Source: an uncultured Bacteroidia bacterium | GTDB lineage: Bacteria > Bacteroidota > Bacteroidia > Bacteroidales > F082 | NCBI GenBank assembly: GCA_902769875.1 | Contig: CACXQV010000013.1 | Location: forward strand, 1 to 64,000 | Direction of reading: 5' to 3' | DNA: 64,000 nt | In this document: in pieces, positions 1 through 9,701 of the stretch | How positions within the stretch are numbered: position 1 is the first letter of the stretch | How the letters are laid out: each line of letters begins with the position of its first letter | The notes under the pieces: generated by a model | What the model was told of the DNA's origin: nothing | The model's input: only the letters and a program-made list of their open reading frames with translations | The model's database searches: none | Translations under genes and position numbers: made by a program

Positions 1-3000
1 GCCGTTCTCGCCAAGGCCCGTCTCCAACTGCTCAAGCAGGTCGTCCGCCTCAACATAGAAACTCACCCAGTTCCAGCCTTCACTCAACGCTATCTCCTGT
101 GTCACCGTCGTCTGCTTGGGAGTGGTGAAGAGATATTCATCGCTCCATTCGGTGACACCACCATCGCAGACGGTATTGTTGCCCTGCACTTGGACAGCGA
201 TAACAGATTCAGGGGCAAGACCTGTCATGTCGTAAGAGTTGCCTGTGACATCTTCAACGGTGGTCCATGTGTCGTTGTACAAAGCTATCTTGAGGTTGTC
301 GATTGCGAAGAAGTCGCCCTCAGGATTCTGCGAGCCGTCCTTGGAGTAGGTCCAAGTGAAGGTGTGGGTGCCAGCGGCGAGATAGTAAGCCATGGTGTAC
401 CATTCTTCACCAATTGCGCCGTAGGCGAACTGCTGCGTACCGTCTATGCTAAAGATACACTGGTCCCAAGAGGTACCTTCGCCCATGAACATGGCATCAA
501 ATGAGATAACGCCTTGGGAGGCAAGCGTCGTCGTGAATGAAATGCTGGAGGTTGAGCTAGCCACGCCAGCATTGCCGCTTTGGATGTGGCCGTCAACGAT
601 GGTCCATGGATAAGTTGCATCGTTGGTCATACTTGCAGGAATCACTCCGTCATCAAAGTTAATACTGGTCGCGGTTTCAAATGAACCATATCTCACATTG
701 TAGGACTCTTGAACTCCGGTCCAGTAGACGGTAGCAGTCGTGGCCTCAACATTGATAACACTGTCGATGACAGGAACCATGCAAGCGGAAAGCGTGGTGA
801 AGGTAGCCATGTCGCTCCATACGGTGACACCACCGTCGCAGCCTTCGCTGATGCCTTGCACCTGCCATTCATATTCGGTTTCGTGGGTAAGTCCTGTGAG
901 GTTGTAGGGGGTAGTCACGGTGAGTGTCTGCCAAGGACCTGCCGGGATATCTTCACCGAAAATGCCGAAGTCGTCGATGAAGACGCAGTCAAGATTACCT
1001 GTCTCGCCCTCTGGATCTGGGGTTGTAGCAGTGGCTTTGAAAGCAACATACTTGACGCCTTCGCCAAGCACCTCTTGATATAAGTTATAACTTGTTGTTG
1101 GGGCCTCAATCGGATCGCTCCATGTGAAGGCTTCCGGATCGTTGGTGGTGGTTGAATAACCTATCTGGAAAGTGTTCGCTTGTTGGTAAGCAAAATAGTA
1201 GAATTCAACTATGGCACCTCTTTCGTAGGCAGGCAGTAAGCAAGAAACGAGGGTGTCTTCTGCCGTTGTGTTCCAGCCCATGGGGAGGAAGTAGTTACTG
1301 CTACCGCCAACATTATAAATCGGGTCGCTAATGCCGTAAATGCGGATAGGATATGTCCATCCCGTTTGGTCGGTGTTGAAATCGTTGAAGTAGTAGGTCT
1401 CTCTCGATGCGGGTGTTCTGTACTGGAGGTTGTAGCTTTCGTGGAAGCCTTCCCAACTCAGTGTGGCAGAGGAGATAGTGATGTCGTTGGCAGCCAAATT
1501 GGTGGGGGCGGCGCAGTTGGAAGGTGTAGTGAAACTACCGCCATCAACCCAAACGCTCACGCCGTCGTCACCGCCGCAAGCAGCCTGCACTTGCACTTCG
1601 TACGTCGTCTGCTCGTTAAGGCCGGGCAACGTGTAAGGAGAGGTGACATCGGTGAGGACCACATCCCAAGTGTCGTCGGTGGGGTCGCCCACGAAGAGGT
1701 CGTCGATGAAGAGTGCGAAAGCGTCGTTTGACACGCAGTTGATGGCCAACTGGATGGTTTGACCAGCGTAGGCGGTCAAGTCATAGTTGTATTCCGTCCA
1801 AGCGACGGGCACTTCAACATATTCCTCTGCGCTACCAGCGAAGTAGGTGCTAATAGTACCTTCGCCGCCATAGATGCCGACTTTCATGCGCTCTAAGCCG
1901 TAGGTGGAAGTGAGTGATCTTGCCCAGAAGATGAAATGTTCTCCACTTGCAATGGTGAGTTCAGGAGTGATGAAATAGTCATCGTTGGCACCACCACTAG
2001 CAGCCATAAACATACCCATGGTATTGCCGCTATGGGCAGCCCATAGGCTGTTGTCGGAGAATGCAATGACAGAACCCGTATAGCCCGCATTAGGCATATC
2101 ATAGTCAGAGATTCCATAGGTGGGACGTCCATCGCCGTCATACACGCTGCAAGGCGAGAAGTCGGTAATGGTCCAAGCCTCGGTGGTTTCGAAGCCATAG
2201 TTGAAGCCATGGGGAGTTCTATAGCGCAGGTTGTAGTTCTCCGCAGTGCCATTCCAGCTAATGGTGGCGTTGAAAGGCTCAACATCGCTGACAGCAACAT
2301 TGGTCGGAGCGGCGCAGGCCACGTCGGTGGTGAAGGTGATTTCATCGCTCCAGTCGCTGTAGCCATCGTCGCCACAGTTGGAGCGCACTTTCACGGTGTA
2401 GTCGGTTTCGGGAGTGAGACCCGTAAGGGTGTAAGGATTGGTGTTGGCAGCAATCGGGTTGGCTTCGTCGCCATTGACGCAGATTTGCCAATTGGTGGCA
2501 GTGCCGTTTTCGGTCCAGCTCAGTTCAACGCTGCGTGGCTCAGGGGTGCCGGCAGCAAGGTGGGTGGGCCACATGCAAGCGGGTTCTTCGCCAGGGATGT
2601 AGACGAAGGTGGTCTTGGGCAGGAAGTTCTGCTGGTAAATATCGCTGCCATAGCCGCCCATTGAAGCACCCGTGGCAGAAACGCCGTACCAAGCGCAGCC
2701 ACTCCATGTACCAGAAACCGTTTGGAGGAAGCCAATCATCAGGTTGCCGCCCATGTAGCTAAAAGGAGTATCAAACTGAACCACCATTTGGTTGCCGCTG
2801 ATGCTGAGGCTGCCAGCGTTCTTGACCTTTGTCATGGTGCCGTAGTCGGCGAGTGCAGACAAAGTGGTTTCGTTGGTTTCGGTCATGTAAACCTCAAATT
2901 GGGCAGCGCCCCAATCCTTGTCGGCTTGAGCATAGAAGGTCATCTTGTTGATGGTGCCCCAGGCCATGTCAGCCAAGTTTTCGGCAGGAATGATGAACTG

Positions 3001-3903
3001 GCTCTTGGTGATGTTGTCAACCCATGTACCATAAATCGGCACATAAGCATTGGTGGTGGTGCCGTCGTTCACGGTGAGGGTGTAGACATTGGTGGGGATG
3101 AACTCGCAGGTGGTGCTCCATTCACTTTCGTCGCCACCGCCGCAGCTGGCTTTCACGCGGGCGTAGTAAGTGGTTTCTGGGGTGAGGCCGGTGAGGTCTT
3201 TGGAGGGCGTGCCGCTCACGTTCACCGAAGTGGCGCCCGTGAAGTCGGCGGCCGTGCCGTATTCAAGCACCCATGCGGTTTCGGTGGCGCCTGCACTCCA
3301 GCTCAGCGTGGCGATGGTGCCATTGCCTTGGGTGAGGGCAGCCGTCAATCCGTTGGGCTTCACGCAGGAGGCACCTTGAACGATGTTCACATAATCGATA
3401 CCAAGTCCGTAGCCCCAGTTGTCAATATGCTCGAAAGCGATTTGGTAGGTGCTGCTGAGGTTGGGCAGGACGATGCCGCTTTCAGTTGTCCAGGATTCAT
3501 AAGCATCCGTGTATTCCTCAAGCAGGGTCCATGTTCCGCTTGATGAGGTACGGTAGTAAATCTTTACCTCGTCGTTGTCGCCATACCAATTTTGTTGGAC
3601 ATGCATAAAACTCAATTCTGCCGAAGTGACCGAGGAAAGGTCAATCTCAGGGGTAATGAGTTTGGTGGCGTCGCCGGTGGTTCCGTGCTTGATTTGGGCA
3701 CAATAAGTACCCTCTCCAGCACTTGAGGGGTGCGATGAATTAACGGCGGTGGCAATCGACCAAGAGCCGTTGCCGTCGGTAGTCCAGCCCGAAGGCATAG
3801 TGCCGCCTTCGAAGTCTTCGCTCCAAAGCGAAGTCTGCGCATTCGCTGCCCAAGGCACCAATAGGGCCAAGGCCAGCGCGAGAAGTAATCTTTTACTGTT
3901 CAT
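1..3903 (-). CDS. Large secreted multidomain protein (choice-of-anchor J / fibronectin III), 3' end outside window
   Basis: Reading the minus strand from ATG at 3903 gives one uninterrupted frame of 1301 codons to the window edge, so the C-terminus is missing. Residues 1-22 are a signal peptide ending near AANAQ. Then come about four cleaved-adhesin/choice-of-anchor J type jelly-roll modules (first starts SEDFEGG; others around nt 2190-1690, 1410-970 and 690-270), separated by fibronectin III modules with the typical LTGLTPETxYxxxV motif. The last visible part has a GWNWVSFYV motif, seen before sorting domains in Bacteroidales surface proteins. Family knowledge suggests an exported adhesin-like or carbohydrate-binding protein, probably secreted by T9SS; the sorting domain itself is not visible. 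A TATTTTTG -7 box lies on the minus strand at 4021-4014. No catalytic motif seen. Confidence 0.8.
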   Translation of the reverse strand, partial: MNSKRLLLALALALLVPWAANAQTSLWSEDFEGGTMPSGWTTDGNGSWSIATAVNSSHPSSAGEGTYCAQIKHGTTGDATKLITPEIDLSSVTSAELSFMHVQQNWYGDNDEVKIYYRTSSSGTWTLLEEYTDAYESWTTESGIVLPNLSSTYQIAFEHIDNWGYGLGIDYVNIVQGASCVKPNGLTAALTQGNGTIATLSWSAGATETAWVLEYGTAADFTGATSVNVSGTPSKDLTGLTPETTYYARVKASCGGGDESEWSTTCEFIPTNVYTLTVNDGTTTNAYVPIYGTWVDNITKSQFIIPAENLADMAWGTINKMTFYAQADKDWGAAQFEVYMTETNETTLSALADYGTMTKVKNAGSLSISGNQMVVQFDTPFSYMGGNLMIGFLQTVSGTWSGCAWYGVSATGASMGGYGSDIYQQNFLPKTTFVYIPGEEPACMWPTHLAAGTPEPRSVELSWTENGTATNWQICVNGDEANPIAANTNPYTLTGLTPETDYTVKVRSNCGDDGYSDWSDEITFTTDVACAAPTNVAVSDVEPFNATISWNGTAENYNLRYRTPHGFNYGFETTEAWTITDFSPCSVYDGDGRPTYGISDYDMPNAGYTGSVIAFSDNSLWAAHSGNTMGMFMAASGGANDDYFITPELTIASGEHFIFWARSLTSTYGLERMKVGIYGGEGTISTYFAGSAEEYVEVPVAWTEYNYDLTAYAGQTIQLAINCVSNDAFALFIDDLFVGDPTDDTWDVVLTDVTSPYTLPGLNEQTTYEVQVQAACGGDDGVSVWVDGGSFTTPSNCAAPTNLAANDITISSATLSWEGFHESYNLQYRTPASRETYYFNDFNTDQTGWTYPIRIYGISDPIYNVGGSSNYFLPMGWNTTAEDTLVSCLLPAYERGAIVEFYYFAYQQANTFQIGYSTTTNDPEAFTWSDPIEAPTTSYNLYQEVLGEGVKYVAFKATATTPDPEGETGNLDCVFIDDFGIFGEDIPAGPWQTLTVTTPYNLTGLTHETEYEWQVQGISEGCDGGVTVWSDMATFTTLSACMVPVIDSVINVEATTATVYWTGVQESYNVRYGSFETATSINFDDGVIPASMTNDATYPWTIVDGHIQSGNAGVASSTSSISFTTTLASQGVISFDAMFMGEGTSWDQCIFSIDGTQQFAYGAIGEEWYTMAYYLAAGTHTFTWTYSKDGSQNPEGDFFAIDNLKIALYNDTWTTVEDVTGNSYDMTGLAPESVIAVQVQGNNTVCDGGVTEWSDEYLFTTPKQTTVTQEIALSEGWNWVSFYVEADDLLEQLETGLGENG

Positions 3904-4013
3904 AAGATCAAGTTTTTAATGTTAATGTTATGTTAATTATGAGTTTTTCGATGTCCAACATTCATGATTTTCATATACTTCGCATCCCAAGATACACTTG
4001 AGTCACGAATTGA

Positions 4014-4021
4014 CAAAAATA
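4014..4021 (-). promoter_or_regulatory. Bacteroidota -7 box upstream of the 1-3903 gene
   Basis: The minus strand reads TATTTTTG, a full match to TAnnTTTG, about 110 bp before the start codon. I see no clear -33 TTTG at the usual 19-21 bp spacing, so this is only a probable promoter. Confidence 0.4.
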
Positions 4022-4161
4022 GGGAGTTTCGGCTTTCCCTATCCTTATGCAGGCCAATTAATTACACCGATTAGAAAATATTTCCACAAAATGTGTACTG
4101 CGAGGATAAAACGGGGGACGAGCCATAAACTTGAAATGAATCCATTTTTTATGGTGTAAAT

Positions 4162-4350
4162 ACGAATTGCCATTGAATCAGACCACAAATTCTCCATTAA
4201 TTGAAATTCTTGATAATTCGTGATATATTCTTGGTAATTCGTGTGAAATAAAAAAGGAAAAACACGAATTGCCATTGAATTGAATCACGAATTTTCCATT
4301 AATTGAAATTCTTGAAAATTCGTGTCCAATTTGTGGTAATTCGTGTAAAA
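4162..4350. repeat. Two-copy direct repeat of about 87 bp, AT-rich
   Basis: Two diverged copies (4162-4246 and 4264-4350) share ACGAATTGCCATTGAAT at the start, TCCATTAATTGAAATTCTTG in the middle and GGTAATTCGTGT at the end. The arms CACGAATT and AATTCGTG recur in inverted orientation, so each unit can fold. This fills most of the gene-free 3904-4443 gap between two divergent genes; nothing else is recognisable in that gap. Confidence 0.75.
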
Positions 4351-4443
4351 GAGTAGAAGAAAAGAAATGTGCGTGGGCACCGCCTTGTGCAATATTCGGC
4401 CACAAGTAGCGTTAAACCGTCGAACAAACCATTTACTTTCGTG

Positions 4444-6867
4444 ATGAAACAACACGTTTTTTGCCGGTGGTTTGTCGCCATCGGCTTTCTTTTGGCCTGC
4501 ACACCGGGCCTCGCCCAACGGCGCACCATCAGCGGCTATGTGATGGACGCCGCCAGCAAGGAAACCCTCATCGGGGCGACCGTTTTCGACAAGAACTCAG
4601 GCAAGGGCTGCGCCACCAACAGCTACGGATTCTACACCCTGACCTTGAACCAAGGCGACGTGGACTTGCAGGTTTCCTACGTGGGCTATGTGCAGCAAGA
4701 CAAGCCCCTCAGCCTGAAGGAAAACACGAATCTCAACTTTATGCTCGAAACCAACACCACCTTGGACGAAGTGGTAGTGGAGGCCTCGCGTGCCACGGTG
4801 AGCGCCCGCAGCCCGCAGATGAGCGTGGTGGAATTGCCCGTGCAGCAAATCAAGAGCATCCCGACGCTCTTCGGCGAGGCCGACGTCTTGAAAGCCATCC
4901 AACTGCTGCCGGGCGTGCAAAACGGCTCGGAAGGCTCGGCGGGAATGTATGTGCGCGGCGGCGGCCCCGACGAGAATTTGTTGCTTTTGGACGGGGTGCC
5001 TGTCTACAACGTCAACCACATGCTCGGCTTCTTCTCCGTCTTCAACCCCGATGCCTTGAAAAACGTCACCTTATACAAAGGCAGCTTCCCGGCGCATTTC
5101 GGCGGCAGGCTCTCGTCGGTGGTCGACATCCGAATGAAGGAAGGCGACATGCAGAAGTATCACGGCAACGTCAGCGTGGGCCTGATTTCGTCGAAGCTCA
5201 ACTTCGAAGGGCCCATCGTGAAGGACAAGCTGTCGTTCAACCTGTCGTTTCGCCGCACCTACAGCGACTTGCTGCTGAAGCCCGCCCTCTGGATTGCCAA
5301 GTCGCAAATCGAGGAAATCGGCAAGCTGAAGGCCGGCTACTATTTCTACGACTTCAACGGCAAGCTGAACTGGAAGATTTCGGACAAAGACCGTCTCTAC
5401 CTGAGCTTCTATTCGGGCGACGACGGCGTTTATTTCGGCGTGAAGAACAAGGATTACGCCTACGACGGCATCCAATACCAGAACCACATCAAACTTGACT
5501 GGAGATGGGGCAACAAGGTGGCCGCCTTGCGCTGGAACCATGTGATGTCGCAACAGCTCTTCATGGATGCCTCGGTCAACTATACGCAATACCGCCACAA
5601 CCTTGGCGTGGGCATAACGGAAGAAGATGTCATTCAGACAGATAACGGCCAAAACGTTTCCATCAAAGACGAGTTCAATATGAGCTACAAGTCGGGCATC
5701 AATGACTTCACGGCCAAGGTCGACTTCGACTACACGCCGCTGCCCAACCACGAAATCCGCTTCGGCGGCACCTACACCTACCACCAGTTCCGCCCCGAGG
5801 TGCAGTCGATGAAAGTCGTTGCCGGCAACGAAACCGAAATTGACACCACGGCGGGCTCGCCCAAGGTGTTTGCCCACGAAACCGCCCTCTATGCCGAAGA
5901 CAACATGACCTTCGGCGACATCTTCCGCGTCAACGCAGGCCTGCACTACTCCACCTTCACCGTCGAGGGCAAGACCTACCAAAGCGTGCAGCCCCGCCTC
6001 AGCACAAGCGTGATGCTGGCGTCCAACTTTTCGCTCAAGGCGGGCTATGCCTACATGACGCAATACGTCCACCTGCTTTCGAACAGCAGCCTCAGCCTTC
6101 CCACCGACCTTTGGGTGCCCGTCACGGCGAAAATCGTCCCGATGAACGCCCATCAGGTGTCTATCGGGGCTTTCTACGAGTTGCCGCGCCTGTTCGACAT
6201 TTCGGTGGAAGGCTACTACAAGACCATGGACAACCTGCTTGAATACAAGGACGGAGCCTCGTTTTTCGGCTCCTCGGAGCGTTGGGACGAGAAAGTGTGC
6301 TTGGGCAAAGGCTGGGCCTACGGCGTGGAGTTTCTCGTGCAGCGCAGCTTCGGCAAGACCACGGGCTGGATTGGCTACACTTGGGCTCATGCCAAACGGC
6401 AGTTCGACCGCGAAGGCATGGTCATCAACCAAGGCAAGGTGTTTCCCGCCAAATATGACCGCCGCCACGACTTGAGCATCACCGTGCAGCACAAGTTCAG
6501 CGACCGCTTCGACCTGAGCGGCACTTGGGTCTTCAGCTCCGGCAACTGCGGCACGCTCGGCACACAAATCTACGAAGGCTTCACCAACCAATGGGGCTAC
6601 CTCGACATAATTAACGCATTGGAGCGCAACAACTTCCGTATGGGCAACTACCACCGCTTGGATGTTGGAATGAACTTCCACAAGCAAAAGAAATACGGCA
6701 TCCGCACTTGGAACATCAGCGTCTACAACGCCTACAACCACAACAACCCCTTCATCGTCTACACCGACTACAACTGGGACGAAGCCACGCAGCAAGAGAA
6801 GAAAGCGCTGATGCAGGCGAGCATCTTCCCCATCATCCCTTCGGTGAGCTACAGTTACAAATTCTAA
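4444..6867 (+). CDS. TonB-dependent receptor with carboxypeptidase-like regulatory domain
   Basis: An outer-membrane, energy-coupled uptake receptor of 807 residues. The start at 4444 gives a clean signal peptide (cleavage after GLAQ); the open frame extends upstream but adds no sensible sequence. Residues 27-110 match the CarboxypepD_reg-like domain (SGYVMDAASKETLIGATV; SYVGYVQQ). The plug domain follows (VVVEASRA, then MYVRGGGPDENLLLLDGVPVY), and the rest is the 22-strand barrel ending in an aromatic residue (SVSYSYKF). It is followed after 4 bp by a DUF4249 lipoprotein, a recurring Bacteroidota pairing in which the lipoprotein probably sits on the receptor. There are no SusC-specific features and no SusD neighbour, so a glycan substrate should not be assumed. 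A near-consensus -7 box TACTTTCG ends only 2 bp before the ATG, so the leader may be very short. Confidence 0.9.
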   Translation: MKQHVFCRWFVAIGFLLACTPGLAQRRTISGYVMDAASKETLIGATVFDKNSGKGCATNSYGFYTLTLNQGDVDLQVSYVGYVQQDKPLSLKENTNLNFMLETNTTLDEVVVEASRATVSARSPQMSVVELPVQQIKSIPTLFGEADVLKAIQLLPGVQNGSEGSAGMYVRGGGPDENLLLLDGVPVYNVNHMLGFFSVFNPDALKNVTLYKGSFPAHFGGRLSSVVDIRMKEGDMQKYHGNVSVGLISSKLNFEGPIVKDKLSFNLSFRRTYSDLLLKPALWIAKSQIEEIGKLKAGYYFYDFNGKLNWKISDKDRLYLSFYSGDDGVYFGVKNKDYAYDGIQYQNHIKLDWRWGNKVAALRWNHVMSQQLFMDASVNYTQYRHNLGVGITEEDVIQTDNGQNVSIKDEFNMSYKSGINDFTAKVDFDYTPLPNHEIRFGGTYTYHQFRPEVQSMKVVAGNETEIDTTAGSPKVFAHETALYAEDNMTFGDIFRVNAGLHYSTFTVEGKTYQSVQPRLSTSVMLASNFSLKAGYAYMTQYVHLLSNSSLSLPTDLWVPVTAKIVPMNAHQVSIGAFYELPRLFDISVEGYYKTMDNLLEYKDGASFFGSSERWDEKVCLGKGWAYGVEFLVQRSFGKTTGWIGYTWAHAKRQFDREGMVINQGKVFPAKYDRRHDLSITVQHKFSDRFDLSGTWVFSSGNCGTLGTQIYEGFTNQWGYLDIINALERNNFRMGNYHRLDVGMNFHKQKKYGIRTWNISVYNAYNHNNPFIVYTDYNWDEATQQEKKALMQASIFPIIPSVSYSYKF

Positions 6868-6871
6868 AGCC

Positions 6872-8044
6872 ATGAAAAAGAAAACCAACCGGGATTCAGC
6901 AGCCCAACACTTATTATCATCATGGCGGACAAGGCTCCGTCATCCCTTATTCGCGAAAAAGTCATTCTTGTTTAGGAGATTGCGGGTCAAGCCCGCAATG
7001 AGGGTTGACGGCTGGAGTGCGTCGTTCCTCACGATGACGTTCTGCCTACTCCTCACTTCCTGCGAGAAGGAAATCGAATTCAAAGGCGAGCAGACCGACC
7101 CGAAACTGGTGATTAATTGCCTCGTGGAGCCCGGACAGCCCGTGAAAGCCAGAATCGGCAAAAGCTGTTTCTTTTTGGATCACGAAAGGGACCACTCCAT
7201 GCCAGAAGGCACCGTGGCACAATTGTATGTAAACGACAACTTCGTTGGAAACATGGATATGGTGACAGATTCCATTGAGGTTACGTTTTACACCCTTCAA
7301 GGCGATTCCATCGGATACCAATTTGAAAAGCATTTCCAAAGCGATTATTGTCCACAAGAAGGCGATGTGGTGAAAATCACGGCCTCGGCGCCGGGTTTCG
7401 ACGACGTGGAAGCCACAACGAGCCCGCTGCCCAATGCCGTGGCCTGCTCGGTGACCGACAACAAGATTAATTATTGGGAATCTTACTATTCAACCAATTA
7501 TGACGAATATGGGAACGAGACCGACAGCATATTCCACATCTACTGCGAAATGGAATTGACCATAGAAATCGCCGACCCCAATCCGGAGCAGACAGATTTC
7601 TTCAGGCTTCGTGCCAAAAGCGGAAGCTACGACGATGCCGACATGAACTACCTGTCGTATTTCGCCCAATACGACGACCCTGTCTTCAATCCGTTGGGCA
7701 TTTCCGACAACGATTATGTCGATTTCAGCGATTTCAACATTTCGCCCCAAGGCGTGTTCACCGACTTGCTTTTCGACGGCAAGTCGTACCAAATCAAGAT
7801 GCCGATTAATGTGTCAATGAACAAGAGCGAAGGAGCCGACCCCGACTTCTTCCGCATCTGCTTGGTGGTGGAGCACTTCGGAAAGGATTACTACAACTAC
7901 CTGAACACCTGCGACCAAGGCAACGAAACCACGCAGCTGTTCGCCGAGCCCATCCAGACCCATTCCAACGTGGTGGGCGGCTATGGCATCGTTGACGGGA
8001 ACACGGTCGACACGCTGTGGTTCGCCTTGCCTTTAGAGGAATAA
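6872..8044 (+). CDS. DUF4249 family lipoprotein, partner of the TonB receptor
   Basis: A 390-residue product if read from the ATG 4 bp after the receptor stop. Residues from about 53 match DUF4249 proteins: lipobox LLLTSC, then EKEIEFKG and KLVINCLVEPGQPVKARI. It is likely an outer-membrane lipoprotein acting with the upstream receptor. The first about 45 residues are odd: HLLSSWRTRLRHPLF and the following LRVKPAM come from a stretch containing a perfect hairpin (ATTGCGGG/CCCGCAAT at 6979-6999) and look like a dispersed repeat inserted between start codon and signal peptide. The internal ATG at 6998 gives a compact lipoprotein signal (MRVDGWSASFLTMTFCLLLTSC region) and may be the working start. 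The stop is followed by a strong terminator. Confidence 0.8.
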   Translation: MKKKTNRDSAAQHLLSSWRTRLRHPLFAKKSFLFRRLRVKPAMRVDGWSASFLTMTFCLLLTSCEKEIEFKGEQTDPKLVINCLVEPGQPVKARIGKSCFFLDHERDHSMPEGTVAQLYVNDNFVGNMDMVTDSIEVTFYTLQGDSIGYQFEKHFQSDYCPQEGDVVKITASAPGFDDVEATTSPLPNAVACSVTDNKINYWESYYSTNYDEYGNETDSIFHIYCEMELTIEIADPNPEQTDFFRLRAKSGSYDDADMNYLSYFAQYDDPVFNPLGISDNDYVDFSDFNISPQGVFTDLLFDGKSYQIKMPINVSMNKSEGADPDFFRICLVVEHFGKDYYNYLNTCDQGNETTQLFAEPIQTHSNVVGGYGIVDGNTVDTLWFALPLEE

Positions 8045-8081
8045 ACGTCAGCCGCTTTGCGCCATGGCGAGGAGAAACGAA

Positions 8082-8131
8082 GAAGCAATCCAGACAAACT
8101 GCTTTCAGGTCTGGATTGCTTCCATTTTTTT
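8082..8131 (+). terminator. Rho-independent terminator, convergent junction
   Basis: A perfect 14-bp stem (GAAGCAATCCAGAC with GTCTGGATTGCTTC, 8082-8095 and 8109-8122), a 13-nt loop and a following CATTTTTTTG tract. It lies between the convergent DUF4249 and flavodoxin genes and should end the plus-strand transcript. Confidence 0.9.
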
Positions 8132-8153
8132 GTTCGCGATGATGCGACGCGCG

Positions 8154-8771
8154 TCATTTCAGCCCGGCAGCCCAAGCCTCGATTTCGGCTTTGTCGATGC
8201 TGTTGAGCAGGCGGCCTTCGCCAAACTTGTAGTTCGGGTAGGCGGCTTTCAGGTCTTCGCATGCTTTCTTGATGTTGCTTCCGCCCGAGGTGGCGAAGGG
8301 CACGATGGTCTTGCCTTCGAAGTCGTTGGCTTCGATGAAGGTGTTGATGATGGTCGGGGCGGTGTACCACCAAATGGGGAAGCCCACGAAAACCACGTCA
8401 TAGTTGGCGAGGTTCGCTTTGCCACCGTCTTTGAGCGCCGGACGCGAAGTCTTGTCATTCATCTCGATGGTCGAGCGCGATTGCTTGTCGCGCCAGTCGA
8501 GGTCGGCCTCGGTGTAGAGTTGTTCAGGGGTGATTTCGAAGAGGTCGGCACCGATGATGTCGGCCAGCTGCTTGGCGGCGTTACGGGTCACGCCCGAAGC
8601 AGAGAAATAGGTCACTAATGCCTTCATGGTGTTGTTGTTTGGGGTTTGTTCTTGTTCGGTAACGGCTGCCGAGCCTGCCGGTGCGCCGTTTTGCTTTTCA
8701 TCTTGTTTGTTCTGGGCGTTGCCGCAGCCCACGAGGGCGGCCAACACCATAATAATTGCGAATTTCTTCAT
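8154..8771 (-). CDS. Flavodoxin-family lipoprotein
   Basis: A 205-residue protein. The N-terminus has a lipoprotein signal with lipobox LVGC (Cys16), then a low-complexity linker to about residue 48, then a flavodoxin fold. The FMN phosphate loop is visible as TYFSASGVTRNAAKQ, and the later motifs VVFVGFPIWWYTAP and PFATSGGSNI are typical of the small NAD(P)H-quinone-like flavodoxins common in Bacteroidales. Likely role: an envelope-anchored FMN electron carrier or reductase; substrate unknown. It stands alone, converging on the DUF4249 gene. A second ATG begins the flavodoxin domain itself (MKALVTYFSAS), so an unlipidated form is possible. Confidence 0.85.
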   Translation of the reverse strand: MKKFAIIMVLAALVGCGNAQNKQDEKQNGAPAGSAAVTEQEQTPNNNTMKALVTYFSASGVTRNAAKQLADIIGADLFEITPEQLYTEADLDWRDKQSRSTIEMNDKTSRPALKDGGKANLANYDVVFVGFPIWWYTAPTIINTFIEANDFEGKTIVPFATSGGSNIKKACEDLKAAYPNYKFGEGRLLNSIDKAEIEAWAAGLK

Positions 8772-9073
8772 AGTTGAAACGTTTTAAAGTTAGTTACTTG
8801 ATTGACGGGGGACAAGGGACAAAGGACGGGGGACGAGGGACAGAGGACGGGGCCCTTCGACAAGCTCAGGGGCCTCATCTCGCATCTTGTGGTCTCATGT
8901 CTTTTATGTAAACCGAATTTGCCCATCTGTTTTCATTAATCGAAGTTGCAAAAATAATCAAAAATGGAATTGCAAACGGTTTTTTTGTAATTTTGCCGAT
9001 GGTTTTTCGAAAGAAACTCGATTACCATCCAACAATTCAACAATTCAACAATCAACACTTAAACATATCAACT
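8772..9073. other. Intergenic region with short GGGAC repeats and a palindrome-like element
   Basis: No gene seen. At about 8805-8852 the sequence cycles through GGGGGACAAGGGACAAAGGAC and variants, a purine-rich near-tandem repeat. It is followed at 8856-8870 by TTCGACAAGCTCAGG, a relative of a dispersed element also present near 16241-16290 and 63202. A TAATTTTG -7 box at 8988-8995 probably drives the DUF937 gene. Short AACAATTC repeats occupy the leader. Confidence 0.5.
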
Positions 9074-9634
9074 ATGGACTTAAGCAACATTTTAGGCGCA
9101 CTGACGGGCAATGATGCCGCCGGCGCCATCGCACAAAACCTCAACATCGACTCGAAGCAAGTGTCTTCGGTCATCACCGCAGCCCTGCCGTCGCTCCTCG
9201 GCGCAATGCAAAAGAACGCCTCCACCGAGGCCGGTGCGGCCTCCTTGGCCGAAGCCCTCGGCAACCACGCGGGCAACGCGGGCAACATCCTCAACAACCT
9301 GAAAGGCGCCGACCTGACCGACGGCTCCAAGATTCTGGGCCACATCTTCGGCGGCAACCTCAGCAACGTGTTGGGCGGCATTTCGCAGCAAACGGGCGTG
9401 GCCTCCAACGCTGTGGGCAACATTTTGTCGTCCATCGCTCCCAGCCTGCTTGCCCTCCTCGGCAAGCAAAACGGCAATTCGGGTGCGGCTGGCCTTGTCG
9501 GTTTGCTGGGTGGCCTCCTTGGCGGCCAGCAAAGCGGCGGCCTTGGCAGCATCCTCGGCGCAGCCATGAAGGACAAGGACGGCGACGGCAAGCCCGACAT
9601 CTTGGGCGGCTTGGGAAGCCTGTTCGGGAAGTAA
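9074..9634 (+). CDS. DUF937 domain protein
   Basis: A 186-residue protein rich in Gly, Ala, Leu and Asn. The start at 9074 (MDLSNILGALTGNDAAG) is chosen because upstream codons translate the AT-rich leader. The sequence matches DUF937: IAQNLNIDSKQVSSVITAALP near the N-terminus, and repeated hydrophobic/Gly helices (NVLGGISQQTGV; GLVGLLGGLLGGQQ). Function of the family is unknown. The C-terminus has a DKDGDGKPDILGG motif resembling a dockerin/EF-hand calcium loop. No signal peptide, so probably cytoplasmic. Confidence 0.8.
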   Translation: MDLSNILGALTGNDAAGAIAQNLNIDSKQVSSVITAALPSLLGAMQKNASTEAGAASLAEALGNHAGNAGNILNNLKGADLTDGSKILGHIFGGNLSNVLGGISQQTGVASNAVGNILSSIAPSLLALLGKQNGNSGAAGLVGLLGGLLGGQQSGGLGSILGAAMKDKDGDGKPDILGGLGSLFGK

Positions 9635-9701
9635 ACCCTATTTGAAATGACGTTATTCCACTGCAAGCCCTTTGGGCAGAGTTGACTAATACCTTACCAT
9701 C

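Noticed and set aside
4597-5498. Overlapping frames within the receptor gene, both strands
   Set aside because: Shadows in a long conserved coding region.
5071-6888. A 605-codon open frame antisense to the TonB receptor gene
   Set aside because: It mirrors the receptor's codon bias, is Val/His/Ala-rich and has no domain or signal; the sense frame is a clear receptor.
4444-8044. SusC/SusD polysaccharide utilisation locus
   Set aside because: The second gene is DUF4249, not SusD-like, and no glycoside hydrolase or sensor is adjacent.
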